From positions 1 through 26,966 of IMG/VR virus record IMGVR_UViG_3300028388_004314: a stretch of DNA of 26,966 bases. One strand, given 5' to 3'. The notes under the pieces were generated by a model, which was not told where the DNA came from, did no database searches, and saw only the letters and a program-made list of their open reading frames with translations. The position numbers and the translations under genes were made by a program. Source of the DNA: a virus. Within the stretch, counting starts at the first letter, position 1. Each line of letters starts with the position of its first letter. Positions 18,933 to 26,966 of this stretch are shown one piece after another.

Positions 18933-19342
18933 ACCTTCAGGCGCTTGCGGATGAATTGAGGCTTGATCCCGAAGGGCTGGGATACGATACGGCCGACCCA
19001 AAGCAGTGCTATGCGCTCCTCAACACCCGGAACCAGCCGACGCTCCTCTTTCGCCGAAATGTGCCGATGTGGGAGGTTCTGGGAGAGATTGACTGGATCA
19101 ACGACGTGGCCGGGGTCCCTGATCGTCAGTTTCAGGTTCTCATGCTGCTCCTCAACCAAGACCAAATCGACGTTCACTCCACCTACGTCCGGGATGCGCT
19201 TGGTACGATCTTGTCGGGAACCGCATCGCTGACCCGACTTCAGGCGCTTCTCCAGCGTCAGGCATCCCGGGGCGAAATCCTTTTTGGACAGAACGTTGCT
19301 GTCCCGCTCAATCCAATCATCTCGGCAATCGCTCTCATCTGA
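18920..19342 (+). CDS. Conserved phage-type protein near tail genes, unknown function
   Basis: This 140-residue protein starts MATIDLQALADELRLDPEGL and continues GYDTADPKQCYALLNTRNQP. The pattern L-x-x-D-P-x-x-L-G-Y followed by A-L-L-N-x-R is one I recall from small proteins of other phages that sit beside tail fibre genes. The middle part has many Asp/Leu helices. The role is unknown. Confidence 0.75.
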   Translation: MATIDLQALADELRLDPEGLGYDTADPKQCYALLNTRNQPTLLFRRNVPMWEVLGEIDWINDVAGVPDRQFQVLMLLLNQDQIDVHSTYVRDALGTILSGTASLTRLQALLQRQASRGEILFGQNVAVPLNPIISAIALI

Positions 19343-19356
19343 CGCTTCGCGATGCC

Positions 19357-19437
19357 ATGTCACGGGAACGGATCCGACCATTGCTGTTGGGGGGCATGGG
19401 CGTGTTGTCACGGGACTTCAAACCCACCGGTGGTTGA
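19357..19437 (+). CDS. Possible 26-residue ORF in the gap before the first fibre gene
   Basis: The frame from ATG 19357 begins MSRERIRPLLLGGMGVLSRD and stops at TGA 19435-19437, just ahead of ATG 19441. A second short frame (ATG 19352, stop overlapping ATG 19441) also exists. Neither has a visible ribosome site, so translation is doubtful; either might couple to the fibre gene. The region is otherwise a plain 98-bp gap. Confidence 0.25.
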   Translation: MSRERIRPLLLGGMGVLSRDFKPTGG

Positions 19438-19440
19438 ATA

Positions 19441-21774
19441 ATGGCCACGCTTCCGACCCTTCTCTCGACCAGCAACAACACGATCACGGCAGTTGACACA
19501 ATCCGGTACAACTTCCCGGATGACATTGAGATAGTTCACACATTCTTCATTGAATCGACACCGGACGAATTCGATTCAATGGACACCCTGTCGTGGACGG
19601 CGGTCTATCGTGTAGACCCGGTAAACTATGCGGATGATGTCTACGGCTTGGAAGTCCGAATACTGACCAGTGATCAACTTACGGTTCTTGCCGGGGCTTC
19701 ATCAACGTTGGCCTCTTCGTGGACCACGATTGATTCCACCGTCAATAACACGACGGACGCAACGGCTGGCCCGACCTCCTTCGCCTACGTCAACACGACG
19801 GCCACGAAGGCTCAGTGGGACGAGGCATGGGTCGAGCTTCGCCAGACCTACACGAAGACGAGGGGTGGAGACGCCGCCAATATTGAAGTCAACTATGTTG
19901 CCTTCACCGGGACCTTCACCGCAGGCCCCTCGACTCCGACAAGTATCACCACCACGGAGGTAGCTGGTGATGTAGAAATAGGGTGGACGGACCCGGCAAC
20001 CTACGCGACGGCGACGGAGTGGACGGTAGAGCGGATAGACGGTGCGCTACCGACCGCCGGGACGCAAGTAAGCTCCGTTGCTGTATCTCCTACCACCGGA
20101 CTCCAAGGAAATGCATATGACCCGATAGAGTTGAGCATTTGGTGTGCGTATAACCTCGTCACCAATATCTTTGAGTTTGACCCTTCAGACGGGACGCAAC
20201 TTTCCTCGTTCGTCAGCACCACGAACGGGAGCAACTACGGCATTGTTGTCAATGGGTCCCTGCTCGCCATCCTTGTGTCCTCGGACGAGATTGCGGAGCA
20301 CACCAAAACCGGGACCCTCTCGGACACCCTCTCTACACCTACTTCCATCACATTGCCCCGTGGCATTACGCACGATGGAACCACCTATTGGATTACAGGA
20401 GTTGAAGCCAGCAGCGAAATTGTAAAGCTGGATCCCAGCGACACCACGGTGGCGCTTGTCAGACATGAAACTGACATTCCGTATCCTGGATTGGCGTGGT
20501 TCAATGGCCTCCTGTACGGGCTCCGCGAAGATGAATCTGTTGACGTTATCGAACCGGGCACCGGAACGGTGCTCGACACCTTCTCGCTCGGTGGAACCGT
20601 TGGGAACACCACGTTCGGACTCTCTATAGAGGGTGAGCGAGTTTGGGTCACGGATCAAACCAACGGAAGGCTCCGGAAATTCGAGTCAGGGGCGTTCGGG
20701 ACGGCTGACTCGACCTTCACCGGAATCACCAGCGAGCCCTACACCGACACAACCGTCTCGCCCTCCAGCACGTACACCTATCGTGTTCAGGCGACCGCAC
20801 CCAACAGGTCATCGGGCTGGAGTGGCTCGTCCGAGATTACAACGGGGGCCGGAGGAGAATCCTACACCGGAGACGGCTCCGGAACCCTCACCCCGGTCAC
20901 TTCGACAGCTACCGGAACCCTCTCTGCACCGGCCTACACTGGGACCGGCTCAGGAACGCTCTCCCCGGTCACCTCGACGGCCACCGGGACCCTCGCCTAT
21001 CCGACATGGACCGGGACCGGCTCAGGAACGCTCTCTCCGGCCACCGGGACTGCCTCGGGGACCTCTTCAGGTCCGACGTTCACCGGAAACGGCCAAGGAA
21101 CCCTCGCCCCGGCCACAGGAGCGGCCACGGGGACTTGGACTGTTCCGACCTACACAGGAACCGGGACTGCCACCCTCTCCCCGGTCACCTCTACGGCCAC
21201 CGGAACGATCGAGGCGGGTGCAGTCACGGTCACCCCTTCGGTCGCCTCCGAACCCGCAACGGCCCTCGACCCGACCGTCACGGCGGGGTCCGTCACCACC
21301 TTTCCATCGGTCACGCCCGAAGCGATGGTGGGCCTCGACGCGACCGTCGCGGCGGGAGCGGTTACGGTTACGGCTCCGGTCGCCTCCGAACTCGCCACCG
21401 CCCTCGACCCGACGGCCACAAGTGGTGCACCCACGGTCACCCCTCCGGTCGCCGCTGAACTTGCGACGGCCCTCGATGCGACGGCCACACCCGGTGCGGT
21501 CTCCACCACCCCAGCGGTCACTCCCGAAGCAATGGTGGGGTTAAACCCGACCGTCGCCCTTGGGTACGCGCTCACCGGGTATCGTTTCCGCAACGACGAC
21601 GGAAGCGAATCTACGGCCACATGGATCGCGGCAGAAGACGGCAATATCCAAGCCAATGTGGGCGACGAGGTGCGTATTCGCTTTCAGATCGACAACATCC
21701 CCGACGGAGCGCAAGTGACGATCCAGTATGCCGAAGACGACGGCACCTTGGATTGGCAGGATGTGACGACATAA
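19441..21774 (+). CDS. Large fibre-like virion protein with FN3, beta-propeller and repeat regions
   Basis: This 777-residue protein has no signal peptide. Residues 1-160 are beta-rich and unrecognised. Residues 165-215 look like the first half of a fibronectin type III domain, and 427-468 (SEPYTDTTVSPSSTYTYRVQ) like its second half. About 200 residues between them have propeller-like repeats (ASSEIVKLDPSD, GERVWVTDQTNGRLRKF). Residues 475-591 are five 24-residue units of the form YTGTGSGTLSPVTSTATGTL. Residues 593-707 are five 23-residue units of the form GAVTVTPxVAxExATALDPT. An Ig-like C-terminal domain ends the protein. It is probably part of a tail fibre or surface protein. The next gene uses the same 23-residue unit. 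Confidence 0.82.
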   Translation: MATLPTLLSTSNNTITAVDTIRYNFPDDIEIVHTFFIESTPDEFDSMDTLSWTAVYRVDPVNYADDVYGLEVRILTSDQLTVLAGASSTLASSWTTIDSTVNNTTDATAGPTSFAYVNTTATKAQWDEAWVELRQTYTKTRGGDAANIEVNYVAFTGTFTAGPSTPTSITTTEVAGDVEIGWTDPATYATATEWTVERIDGALPTAGTQVSSVAVSPTTGLQGNAYDPIELSIWCAYNLVTNIFEFDPSDGTQLSSFVSTTNGSNYGIVVNGSLLAILVSSDEIAEHTKTGTLSDTLSTPTSITLPRGITHDGTTYWITGVEASSEIVKLDPSDTTVALVRHETDIPYPGLAWFNGLLYGLREDESVDVIEPGTGTVLDTFSLGGTVGNTTFGLSIEGERVWVTDQTNGRLRKFESGAFGTADSTFTGITSEPYTDTTVSPSSTYTYRVQATAPNRSSGWSGSSEITTGAGGESYTGDGSGTLTPVTSTATGTLSAPAYTGTGSGTLSPVTSTATGTLAYPTWTGTGSGTLSPATGTASGTSSGPTFTGNGQGTLAPATGAATGTWTVPTYTGTGTATLSPVTSTATGTIEAGAVTVTPSVASEPATALDPTVTAGSVTTFPSVTPEAMVGLDATVAAGAVTVTAPVASELATALDPTATSGAPTVTPPVAAELATALDATATPGAVSTTPAVTPEAMVGLNPTVALGYALTGYRFRNDDGSESTATWIAAEDGNIQANVGDEVRIRFQIDNIPDGAQVTIQYAEDDGTLDWQDVTT

Positions 21775-21775
21775 G

Positions 21776-24700
21776 ATGGCGACTGAAACCCTCTACCCCG
21801 ACGCGATTGTCACGCAGACCGGGCTCACCGGGGCGGTCACGGATATTGACGAGGATCCGGGAAGCCCGGACGCATCCTGGCTGACCACGAACGCCTCCGG
21901 GAGTACGCTACGTGTGAGCTTCCCGACCCCTACAGGCTCTCCGAACACCGGGACCGGGCTCCAGACGTTCCGCGTTTGGCTTCGGAAGGATGCCGCTGGA
22001 GGTGGCGATCCCGACGTTTCTGCCGAACTCCGTGAAACCGGAGGCGGGACGTCGCTCCAGACGCTCGCCACGAACACGGTTATAACCTCCGCCACGGGAC
22101 AGCTTCTTTCGTGGACATGGGACGCGGCGAACCTCGGGACCACCGATGGCTCTGCCGTCGAGCTTCTCATAACGAGTGCAAAAGGAGGCGGAGGGCCGAA
22201 TGAGCGCAACGTAGAAGTCGGTGCGATTGCGTGGGACGTAGACTACGCTGCGGTTACGAATCAGAACGTCTCTCCAGGAGTGTCCGCCGGGGCGTTGCTC
22301 GCGCTCGACGTAACCCGCACGGCAGGAGCCGTATCCGTTGCCCCGACGGTCGCCGCCGAAACAATGATCGCGCTCGACGCCACCCGGACCATCGGGGCCG
22401 CATCCGTGTCGCCCCCTGTCACACCGGAGGCGATGCTTGCGAATGATCCGACGACCACACCGGGCACAGCGACACGGGCACCCCCGGTAGCCGCCGAAGC
22501 GATCATTGCGCTGGACGCGACGGCAACCCTTGTCACTTCCGCCTCTGCTCCAGTCGCGGCGGAAACCTTTACCGCACTCGACGCCACGGTCACGACGGGT
22601 GCGGTTTCTGTGTCGCCGGGGGTTGCGGCAGATGCCTTCACCGCGCTGGATGCCGCTAACGTCAACCTCGAAGACGCGGTTGAGTTGTTTGACTCGGCCA
22701 ACGTGGCGGAGGGTGGTGAAGACACCACCGCGCAAATGTCGGCACCGCCGGGGAAGACGACCGGAGACTTCACGGCGGGCCGTCTGGAGGACACGGACAA
22801 CCCCACCGACGCAATCACCTCCACGGGCGATCAGTACACGGAAGTTGAGTGGGCGGTTGTCTTCCGGGGACAGTCCAGCGCGAAGACGTACAAGTTCCGT
22901 GTCCTCGTAGACGGGCAACCTGCACCGACGGCGCTGGAGCCCACAGCAACGCTGTCGAGTGTCACGGAGGTTGCGGCAGATGTCGCCGCTGAGCCCATGG
23001 TGGCGAACGCGCCGACAGTGGCGGGCGCAGTCACGGTCAGTCCGGCGGTGTCTGTTGCGCTGCTCGTGGCGGTGGAGCCTTCTGTTGTCGGTTCTGAGGT
23101 TGTTACTCCCCCGGTCTCAGCGGAGCTCTTCACTGCGCAAGACGCGACAGTTTCGGCTGGACTCGTCACAGTTTCCCCGGCGGCGGCAAGCAGTACCGCG
23201 TCTGCCCTCGACGCTACCGTTTCCGCCGGGGCTGTGGCAGTTCTTCCGGGTGTTGCCCTCTCCCTCGCCACGGCATTGGATCCGACGGCAGAGGGACAGA
23301 CAGCTACCGTTGCCCCGGATGCGGCGCTTGCTCCGTTCACGGCACTGGATGCCGACACAACGGGTGCGTCGAATGTCGGCCCGGCGGTAGCCAACGCGCT
23401 GTTCACAGCGCAGGACCCGACGGTATCCGCAGGTGCGGCTTCTGTATCGCCGAACGTGTCCACTGCGTTGATCACAGCACTGGACGCGAGTGTTGATGGC
23501 GGGCTCAATGTTTCGACCACAGTGGCGTCGGAGCCGATGGTTGCTTCCGACCCGACCGTGGCCGGGGGCAGTGTCACGCGAAGCAGTGCCATTGCGGAAG
23601 CCCTCCACGTTGCGTTGGACCCGAGTGTTGCGGTGGGAGCGGCCACCACGGCGTCAGACACTGCCATCGCCCTGCTTTCGGCTCTTGACCAAAACGTAGC
23701 GCCGGGTTCAACAGAAGCAAGTGCGTCGGTCGCCCCGCACAATATGGTCGCCCTCGACGCGACCGTGGTGTCTTCCGGGTCTGTCGCACCGGACACGGCT
23801 ACAGAGCCCATGTCCGCGCAGGACGCCACGGCATCTTCGCAAGCTGTGTCCGTTTTGCCCGATACAGCGGCGACGGGGATGCTTGCCCTCGGCGCTACAG
23901 TCGGTGCTTCTATCTCCCTTGCGGCTGACGTATCGGCCTCCCTGCTCACGGCCAATGAACCCACCGCGCTCCCCGGTGCAGTCATCGTCGGTGCAGACGT
24001 GGAACTCATCACCAACGGTGACTTCGCCACCGGGGATACGACGGGGTGGACCCGTTGGGCTCAGATCACCGAATTTGCTTTTGAGGTAATCGGCGGGAGG
24101 TTGTACTTCCACCTCGACGGCGGAGCTTCAAACGTTAGCCCGGACCCACCCTTACCGATTGAAGCCGGGCAATCTTACTTGTTCAGTTTTGAGGCGGAGT
24201 TGCTGGAAGGTGGGATGCAGTGGTTCACCAGTGTAGACCTCTACATTGGCTCTTCGGTCGGTTCCAATGTTGGAGTCGTCCAGCAGTCTTTCGTCTACCG
24301 CGCCACCGCCGATAACACCAACCCTCGTTTCCGGGAAATTGGGGGTGCGGACGTAGCTCACGGGTACCTCGACAACGTCAGTGTCACGTTGTACCCGATT
24401 GCGGACGAACCTGTTACCGCGCTGGATGCAACGGTTGCGACGGGAGCGGCCACGGTATCGCCGGGGAATGCCCAAGCGACGCTCACTGCGCTAGATGCTA
24501 CGGTAACAGTAGGAGCAACTTCCGTAGCGCCGCCAACAGCGAGCGCGCTGATCACGACCCTCGACGCAACGGCGCTCCAGCAGGGTGAGGTCAGCCCGGA
24601 TACGGCAATTTCGTATCTGCGTGCCAACGAGCCAACGATCAGCTTGGGTGCGGCAACGGTTCAACCCTCTGTTGCACAAGCTCCCTGCACGGCACTAGAC

Positions 24701-25183
24701 GCAACGGTCGCAGTAAGCGGAGTAACTGTTGCCACCACTGTGGCCACAGAAATCTTCGTTGCGCCAGACACATCCGTTGCACCGGGATCGTTGAACCTTT
24801 CCGTAACGGTTGCTTCTGCGATCCTATCTGCACAAGACGCGACGGCTGTCCCGGTTGTATCTGTTGGCGCACTTACGGCGGGCGAACTGTTCGAAGTCCC
24901 TGCACCATCCGTTCTCGCAACGATCACGGTTTACCCGGATACAGCTGATGCTGTATTCTTCGCGCCACTTGCAGATACAGGCGCAGAAACTTACATCTTC
25001 ATTAACGGTATCCGCGTGTACAATGCTCCTTCCGGGGCACTGCGATCCTATGCGCGTACTGGGATGATCCGATTTAACGTAGATCCCGGAGGAACATTGC
25101 GCACACACGAACGCACGGGGGATATTCGTTTCAATGCCCACAGGACAGCGGACGTACAGATCAAATACGGGGGTGACGGATGA
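21776..25183 (+). CDS. Giant repetitive fibre protein with inserted beta and carbohydrate-binding-like domains
   Basis: This 1135-residue protein has an N-terminal domain (1-160) with a beta-sandwich pattern I recall from other phage and bacterial surface proteins (LYPDAIVTQTGLTGAVTDID near the start). Then come about 29 units of roughly 22-23 residues with the consensus GAxxVxPxVAxExxxALDATV. The run is interrupted by two inserts. The first, 297-392, carries DQYTEVEWAVVFRG and KTYKFRVLVDG. The second, about 742-875, begins LITNGDFATGDTTGWTRW and ends YLDNVSVTLYP, which resembles a CBM4/9-like jelly roll that binds sugar. The C-terminal 85 residues carry two related RTGMIRFN and RTGDIRFN segments. 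It probably adheres to the host surface. Confidence 0.83.
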   Translation: MATETLYPDAIVTQTGLTGAVTDIDEDPGSPDASWLTTNASGSTLRVSFPTPTGSPNTGTGLQTFRVWLRKDAAGGGDPDVSAELRETGGGTSLQTLATNTVITSATGQLLSWTWDAANLGTTDGSAVELLITSAKGGGGPNERNVEVGAIAWDVDYAAVTNQNVSPGVSAGALLALDVTRTAGAVSVAPTVAAETMIALDATRTIGAASVSPPVTPEAMLANDPTTTPGTATRAPPVAAEAIIALDATATLVTSASAPVAAETFTALDATVTTGAVSVSPGVAADAFTALDAANVNLEDAVELFDSANVAEGGEDTTAQMSAPPGKTTGDFTAGRLEDTDNPTDAITSTGDQYTEVEWAVVFRGQSSAKTYKFRVLVDGQPAPTALEPTATLSSVTEVAADVAAEPMVANAPTVAGAVTVSPAVSVALLVAVEPSVVGSEVVTPPVSAELFTAQDATVSAGLVTVSPAAASSTASALDATVSAGAVAVLPGVALSLATALDPTAEGQTATVAPDAALAPFTALDADTTGASNVGPAVANALFTAQDPTVSAGAASVSPNVSTALITALDASVDGGLNVSTTVASEPMVASDPTVAGGSVTRSSAIAEALHVALDPSVAVGAATTASDTAIALLSALDQNVAPGSTEASASVAPHNMVALDATVVSSGSVAPDTATEPMSAQDATASSQAVSVLPDTAATGMLALGATVGASISLAADVSASLLTANEPTALPGAVIVGADVELITNGDFATGDTTGWTRWAQITEFAFEVIGGRLYFHLDGGASNVSPDPPLPIEAGQSYLFSFEAELLEGGMQWFTSVDLYIGSSVGSNVGVVQQSFVYRATADNTNPRFREIGGADVAHGYLDNVSVTLYPIADEPVTALDATVATGAATVSPGNAQATLTALDATVTVGATSVAPPTASALITTLDATALQQGEVSPDTAISYLRANEPTISLGAATVQPSVAQAPCTALDATVAVSGVTVATTVATEIFVAPDTSVAPGSLNLSVTVASAILSAQDATAVPVVSVGALTAGELFEVPAPSVLATITVYPDTADAVFFAPLADTGAETYIFINGIRVYNAPSGALRSYARTGMIRFNVDPGGTLRTHERTGDIRFNAHRTADVQIKYGGDG

Positions 25184-25572
25184 TCGAGACAAGAATTAAT
25201 CCGGAACAGGTAAGGATCATTGTTGGACGCGGCACTACGATTCGGTTTGCAGTGTCCATCAAAGACGAGACGGAAGGACCCATCGATGTACAGGCAGCTA
25301 ATGATCCCGTAAGGCTACACATGGCTTCTCGTGACGGGAAGTATAGCGCCGTCGTAGACGGGACCTACGCCATCACAGACAATGCCGACGGTTCATGGGT
25401 AGACTTTGTTGTAGACCATGATCTGTTTAGCATGGATGAAGATTGGGACGAAGATGTGATGGTCTTTTTTGCCGTGCGCCATGAAGATACTTCTGCGCTT
25501 GAAGAATACGTCAACTACCGTGGCGTTCTGCTTTTCGAGGGAGATCCCAGCAGCCCGGTAGCGACTCCTTAA
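25180..25572 (+). CDS. Small structural protein, beta-sandwich type
   Basis: This 130-residue acidic protein (INPEQVRIIVGRGTTIRFAV near the start) is predicted to be beta-rich. It is somewhat like the N-terminal Ig-like domains of baseplate and fibre-associated proteins, where a short I-x-x-G-x-T-x-x-F start recurs. It overlaps the giant fibre gene by 4 bp (ATGA), so the two are probably made together. It may be a chaperone or a fibre attachment piece. Confidence 0.72.
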   Translation: MIETRINPEQVRIIVGRGTTIRFAVSIKDETEGPIDVQAANDPVRLHMASRDGKYSAVVDGTYAITDNADGSWVDFVVDHDLFSMDEDWDEDVMVFFAVRHEDTSALEEYVNYRGVLLFEGDPSSPVATP

Positions 25573-25591
25573 ATTGGGTAGTGTTGTCCTC

Positions 25592-25621
25592 TTGCCAGTA
25601 CGGTGAACAACTAGGTACGTT
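25592..25621 (+). promoter_or_regulatory. Promoter of the recombination operon
   Basis: TTGCCA (25592-25597), 18-bp spacer, TACGTT (25616-25621). It has the same -35 box and spacing as the promoter at 14150-14179. No clear terminator separates it from the virion genes. Confidence 0.55.
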
Positions 25622-25664
25622 AACTGTCCACGGGGCCAACTACTTATCTCACAAAGGAGCCGCT

Positions 25665-25721
25665 ATGCAGCCAACCCCAAGGCCGCGCCTTTCCCCTTAC
25701 CCGGAGGGGAAATGCCTCTGA
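25665..25721 (+). CDS. 18-residue leader ORF upstream of the ATPase gene
   Basis: The frame MQPTPRPRLSPYPEGKCL follows a strong AAAGGAGCCGCT ribosome site and ends in TGA 10 bp inside the next gene (which starts at 25712). Its Pro/Arg-rich composition and overlap are typical of a leader peptide that couples or slows translation of the gene after it. It may equally be incidental. Confidence 0.5.
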   Translation: MQPTPRPRLSPYPEGKCL

Positions 25722-26410
25722 ACTTCACCACGACACGCGAAGCAGCCAGTCTGCACGGTGTCAAAATCTGTGTTCACGGGCGAGCTGGCGTAGGTAAGAC
25801 AACGCTCGTGAAAACACTCCCCAAGCCGTTGCTGTTGAGTGCCGAGTCTGGCATTCTGTCTCTCCGCAACGAGGACATCCCGACAATCGTCATCAAGACG
25901 TTCCAGGACTTCCGGGATGCGTATGCCTTTGTGTCCACAAGTGAGCACGCCGCCGAGTTCGAAAGTGTGGCACTGGACAGTATCAGTGAGATTGCGGAGG
26001 TGTGCCTCGCTAACGAGATGGCCATGACAAAGGATGGCCGGAAGGCGTACGGCGAGCTCAACACCAAGATGTCGGAAATGATCCGAAAGTTTCGCGACCT
26101 CTCTGGTAAGCACGTATACTTCAGCGCGAAGATGGGTCAGTTCACAGACGAAGTTACGAGCGTGACTAGGTACGGACCGCACATGCCGGGTCGTTCCCTT
26201 ACGCAGTCCATACCGTACTTCTTCGACGAACTGTTCTGTCTCGACATCGGTAAGGTTCCGGACACGGGTCAAGAATACCGTTTCCTACGAACCAAAACCG
26301 ATCTTCAGTTTGAAGCAAAAGATCGTTCCGGAGCACTGGACCCAATGGAGGAGCCGCACTTGGGGAAAGTCATCAATAAGATTCTGGCGGCTGTTGAGGA
26401 GAGTAACTGA
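25712..26410 (+). CDS. Sak4-like / AAA_24 P-loop ATPase, probable recombination protein
   Basis: This 232-residue protein has a Walker A loop GRAGVGKT at residues 23-30 and a Walker B Asp near 89 (SVALDSISE). The size, single RecA-like core and this loop fit the AAA_24 family, which includes Sak4-type phage single-strand annealing and recombination ATPases. The partner just downstream is a DUF669 protein, a pairing common in phages. It probably works with it on recombination or replication repair. ATG 25712 follows GGAGGGGAA. Confidence 0.82.
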   Translation: MPLNFTTTREAASLHGVKICVHGRAGVGKTTLVKTLPKPLLLSAESGILSLRNEDIPTIVIKTFQDFRDAYAFVSTSEHAAEFESVALDSISEIAEVCLANEMAMTKDGRKAYGELNTKMSEMIRKFRDLSGKHVYFSAKMGQFTDEVTSVTRYGPHMPGRSLTQSIPYFFDELFCLDIGKVPDTGQEYRFLRTKTDLQFEAKDRSGALDPMEEPHLGKVINKILAAVEESN

Positions 26411-26966
26411 TGGCAAAACTTGGAATGCAGTTCGACGCTACCCAGCATGAGCCCAATACGTCACTGCCGCCACTCCCGACGGATTGGTACAACGTGATGA
26501 TTACCGAGTCTGAGATGAAGCAGACCAAGGACGGCGAGGGTGGGTACCTTCAGCTGACCCTCAAGGTCATGGACGGAAAGCACAGTGGCCGGATCGCATT
26601 CGACCGCCTGAACCTGTACAACAAGAACCCCGTGGCAGTCGAGATCGCACAGAAGAGCCTGTCTGCGATCTGCCACGCCGTGGAAGTTTTCCAGCTCGAC
26701 GATTCGCAGCTGCTCCACGGAAAGCCGCTCATGGCACGCATCGTAGAAAAGCCTCCGACGGGCGGGTACGACGCGAGCAACGACGTCAAGGGGTACGCGA
26801 AGACTGGCGCGAAGGTATCGCAGAACGCCAACGGTGTGGACACGACCCCGGAGTTCGCGAACCCTGCGCCTCCCACGCCCTCGGCCCCGGCGGGCGCAAC
26901 GGGCACGGGCACGGCCACGCCCCCGTGGGCTGGCGGAACGGCACCGGAAACGCCGTCTCCCGCCCC
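26410..26966 (+). CDS. DUF669 family protein (partial, runs off the right edge)
   Basis: The frame starts at ATG 26410, sharing one base with the upstream stop (TGATG), and is open for 185 codons to the end of the window. The residues ITESEMKQTKDGEGGYLQLT, FDRLNLYNKN and AVEIAQKSLSAICHA closely match the DUF669 family, which is found next to phage recombination ATPases and is thought to bind single-stranded DNA. From about residue 150 the sequence turns Pro/Thr/Ala-rich, like the flexible acidic tails of such proteins. The end is not visible. Confidence 0.88.
   Translation, partial: MAKLGMQFDATQHEPNTSLPPLPTDWYNVMITESEMKQTKDGEGGYLQLTLKVMDGKHSGRIAFDRLNLYNKNPVAVEIAQKSLSAICHAVEVFQLDDSQLLHGKPLMARIVEKPPTGGYDASNDVKGYAKTGAKVSQNANGVDTTPEFANPAPPTPSAPAGATGTGTATPPWAGGTAPETPSPA

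Noticed and set aside
20633-24112. Frames of 100-400 codons on both strands over the fibre genes
   Set aside because: The regular repeats and GC-rich codons keep several frames open; all lack start signals and overlap two strongly supported proteins.
1-26966. tRNA genes, integrase, attachment sites and insertion sequences
   Set aside because: I saw no cloverleaf-like sequence, no tyrosine or serine recombinase motif, no terminal inverted repeats with a transposase and no target-site duplications. Small or divergent tRNAs could escape reading by eye.

Overview
The window is part of a tailed double-stranded DNA phage genome (class Caudoviricetes), free or integrated, probably from a bacterial host that uses ordinary Shine-Dalgarno sites and sigma-70-like promoters. 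The evidence is a complete packaging block (small and large terminase, portal, scaffold, start of a probable capsid gene), a phage primase-helicase, a T7-type amidase, large repetitive virion proteins, and a P-loop recombination ATPase next to a DUF669 gene. Nothing in the sequence identifies the host. I saw no integrase, tRNA or CRISPR array.

Layout. Positions 1-4531 (minus strand) are the head and packaging operon, transcribed from a promoter at 4570-4599 in the order terS, terL, portal, scaffold, probable major capsid protein (cut by the window edge). Positions 4532-6080 are almost gene-free and very rich in repeats: a 15-bp tandem array, a terminator, one small gene, 88-bp repeats with TTGTAAC-type inverted repeats, 22-bp repeats, 13-bp repeats and perfect palindromes. 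Positions 6085-11372 (minus strand) hold about fourteen small early-type genes in short operons. Each operon has a promoter of one recognisable design. Most are separated by terminators, palindromes and 13-bp-period GATTTTCA arrays, and the last gene of the block is a PD-(D/E)XK-type nuclease. Positions 11373-11659 are an AT-rich gap with a 23-bp inverted repeat, a candidate origin. Positions 11660-14061 (minus strand) hold the primase-helicase and a small upstream regulator-like gene.

A divergent promoter region at 14062-14211 switches transcription to the plus strand. Positions 14212-17807 are a tightly overlapping operon of small genes, a staphylococcal-type nuclease, a two-TM holin candidate, an exported protein, a one-TM protein and the amidase, so lysis functions are encoded here. 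A further promoter at about 17850 precedes virion genes (17890-25572). These include two large fibre-like proteins (777 and 1135 aa) that share the same 23-residue repeat and carry inserted beta domains. At 25592 a new promoter, preceded by no obvious terminator, drives an 18-codon leader ORF, an AAA_24/Sak4-like ATPase and a DUF669 protein that runs off the end.

The genes form an early takeover and replication set (minus strand, centre), a head set (minus strand, left), a lysis and tail-fibre set (plus strand) and a recombination set (plus strand, right). All functional calls come from reading motifs by eye; no database search was run.
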